Part shown: positions 12,815 through 13,395 of the stretch, in pieces
How positions within the stretch are numbered: the stretch's first letter is position 1
Layout: each line of letters begins with the position of its first letter
Origin: Spirochaetaceae bacterium
GTDB lineage: Bacteria; Spirochaetota; Spirochaetia; SZUA-6; Bin103
Direction: 5' to 3'
NCBI GenBank assembly: GCA_026710565.1
Contig: JAPOQV010000583.1
Coordinates: 1-13,395, forward strand
DNA: 13,395 nt
Made by a program: the position numbers and the translations under genes
Notes under the pieces: generated by a model
Databases searched by the model: none
What the model was told of the DNA's origin: nothing
The model's input: only the letters and a program-made list of their open reading frames with translations

Positions 12815-13395
12815 ATGAAGATCCTGGTCAGCTTCTCCTTCACCGCCGCGCAGCGCGCGGAGCTCGATGCCGTCGCCCGGCGCCACGGCAGCCACGAGGT
12901 GATCCACACCGACGATCCGGCGGTGGCGCTGGCGGCGGCACCGGAGGTCGAGGTGGCCATGGGCACCCTCACCCCGGACGTGTTCCTGGCGGCGCCCAAC
13001 CTGAAGTGGGCGCACTCCTTCAGCGCCGGCCTCGACAAGGTGCTGTCTCCGGAAGCCGCGGCGCTGCCGTTCACCCTGACCAACATGGCCGGCAAGTACG
13101 CCGCGCAGGGCGCGGAGCACGCCTGGGCGCTGCTATTGGCCCTGTGCCGCGGCGTCGTGCACGCGGCGACTGCCCGGCGCTGGGAACAGGCAACGGTCAC
13201 GTCACTGACCGGCGGCACGCTCCTGATCATCGGGCTGGGGGGATTCGGCATGCACACCGCGCGGCGCGCCGCCGGCTACGAGATGACCGTGCTGGCGCTG
13301 GACCCGGCGAAGAGCGCCGGCCCGGCGCCCAAGGGCGTCGACGAGTTGCTGCCGCCGACGCCGGGGAGCCTGCACTCCTTCCTTGTTCGCGCCGC
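12815..13395 (+). CDS. D-isomer-specific 2-hydroxyacid dehydrogenase, 3' end outside window
   Basis: The visible 193 residues cover the N-terminal substrate half and the start of the NAD-binding domain of this family, which interconverts 2-oxoacids and D-2-hydroxyacids. Segments seen are MKILVSFSFTAAQRAEL, APNLKWAHSFSAGLDKVL (substrate-binding strand and loop), LTNMAGKYAAQGAEHAWALLLALCRGV (the conserved helix with AEH) and TLLIIGLGGFGMHTARRAAGYEMTVLALDP. The last holds the G-x-G-x-x-G loop as GLGGFG and an Asp that favours NAD. The catalytic Arg, Glu and His lie beyond the window. It starts 18 bases after the PhyH/Nudix-like stop, with GAGGT (12796-12800) rather far upstream as a possible ribosome-binding site, so it is probably the third gene of the operon. 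Confidence 0.87.
   Translation, partial: MKILVSFSFTAAQRAELDAVARRHGSHEVIHTDDPAVALAAAPEVEVAMGTLTPDVFLAAPNLKWAHSFSAGLDKVLSPEAAALPFTLTNMAGKYAAQGAEHAWALLLALCRGVVHAATARRWEQATVTSLTGGTLLIIGLGGFGMHTARRAAGYEMTVLALDPAKSAGPAPKGVDELLPPTPGSLHSFLVRA

Noticed and set aside
1..13395. CRISPR arrays, tRNA or rRNA genes, toxin-antitoxin or other defence modules
   Set aside because: I saw no regularly spaced direct repeats, tRNA-like cloverleaf or CCA-ended segment, rRNA-like tract, or defence-family motif. The window is otherwise almost fully coding.

Overview
The window comes from a GC-rich bacterium of undetermined phylum. Third codon positions are strongly G/C-biased, start codons include GTG, and genes are packed with 4-nt overlaps. 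The right-hand cluster (two phytanoyl-CoA-dioxygenase-type oxygenases, a zinc alcohol dehydrogenase and a D-2-hydroxyacid dehydrogenase) resembles clusters common in genomes of environmental and host-associated spirochaetes, Poribacteria and similar groups. That is an impression from memory, not a placement.

Left third (1-3068): a graveyard of broken genes. A HlyD-like secretion adaptor remnant (1-488, frameshifted) overlaps a transporter ATPase remnant (485-1082) that has lost nearly all its membrane domain. Convergent to it lies a short-chain dehydrogenase gene (3068-1033, minus) split by a complete ISL3-family insertion sequence (1314-2648) with 20/23-matching terminal inverted repeats and an 8-bp target duplication (7/8 identical). 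Removing the element and one duplication copy restores the dehydrogenase frame exactly, apart from an older in-frame TAG.

Middle (3065-6380): small-molecule-modifying genes. A minus-strand GNAT acetyltransferase (3841-3065) has a near-perfect 38-nt palindrome just upstream. To its right, a plus-strand run of closely spaced genes encodes a flavodoxin-fold NAD(P)H oxidoreductase, a second GNAT, a Nudix hydrolase and a third GNAT that is frameshifted near its 3' end.

Right of 6400: intact, higher-GC genes. A minus-strand operon (9039-6401) encodes an ABC-2 exporter: one ATPase and two different six-helix permeases. Next come an unrecognised 170-residue protein with a promoter so close to its ATG that the mRNA may be leaderless (9145-9657), and a minus-strand PhyH-family oxygenase (10465-9662). 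Divergent from that oxygenase is a plus-strand operon: zinc alcohol dehydrogenase (10551-11597), a second PhyH-family oxygenase with an extra C-terminal domain resembling a Nudix fold without its catalytic box (11585-12796), and a D-2-hydroxyacid dehydrogenase running off the window (12815-13395). Together the last four enzymes could hydroxylate and then oxidise or reduce a small organic substrate. The substrate cannot be read from the sequence.

I see no CRISPR array, tRNA, rRNA or recognisable defence system. The points most worth a second look are the PhyH plus degenerate-Nudix fusion, the 38-nt palindrome, the orphan gene at 9145, and the clustering of broken genes left of about 6380.
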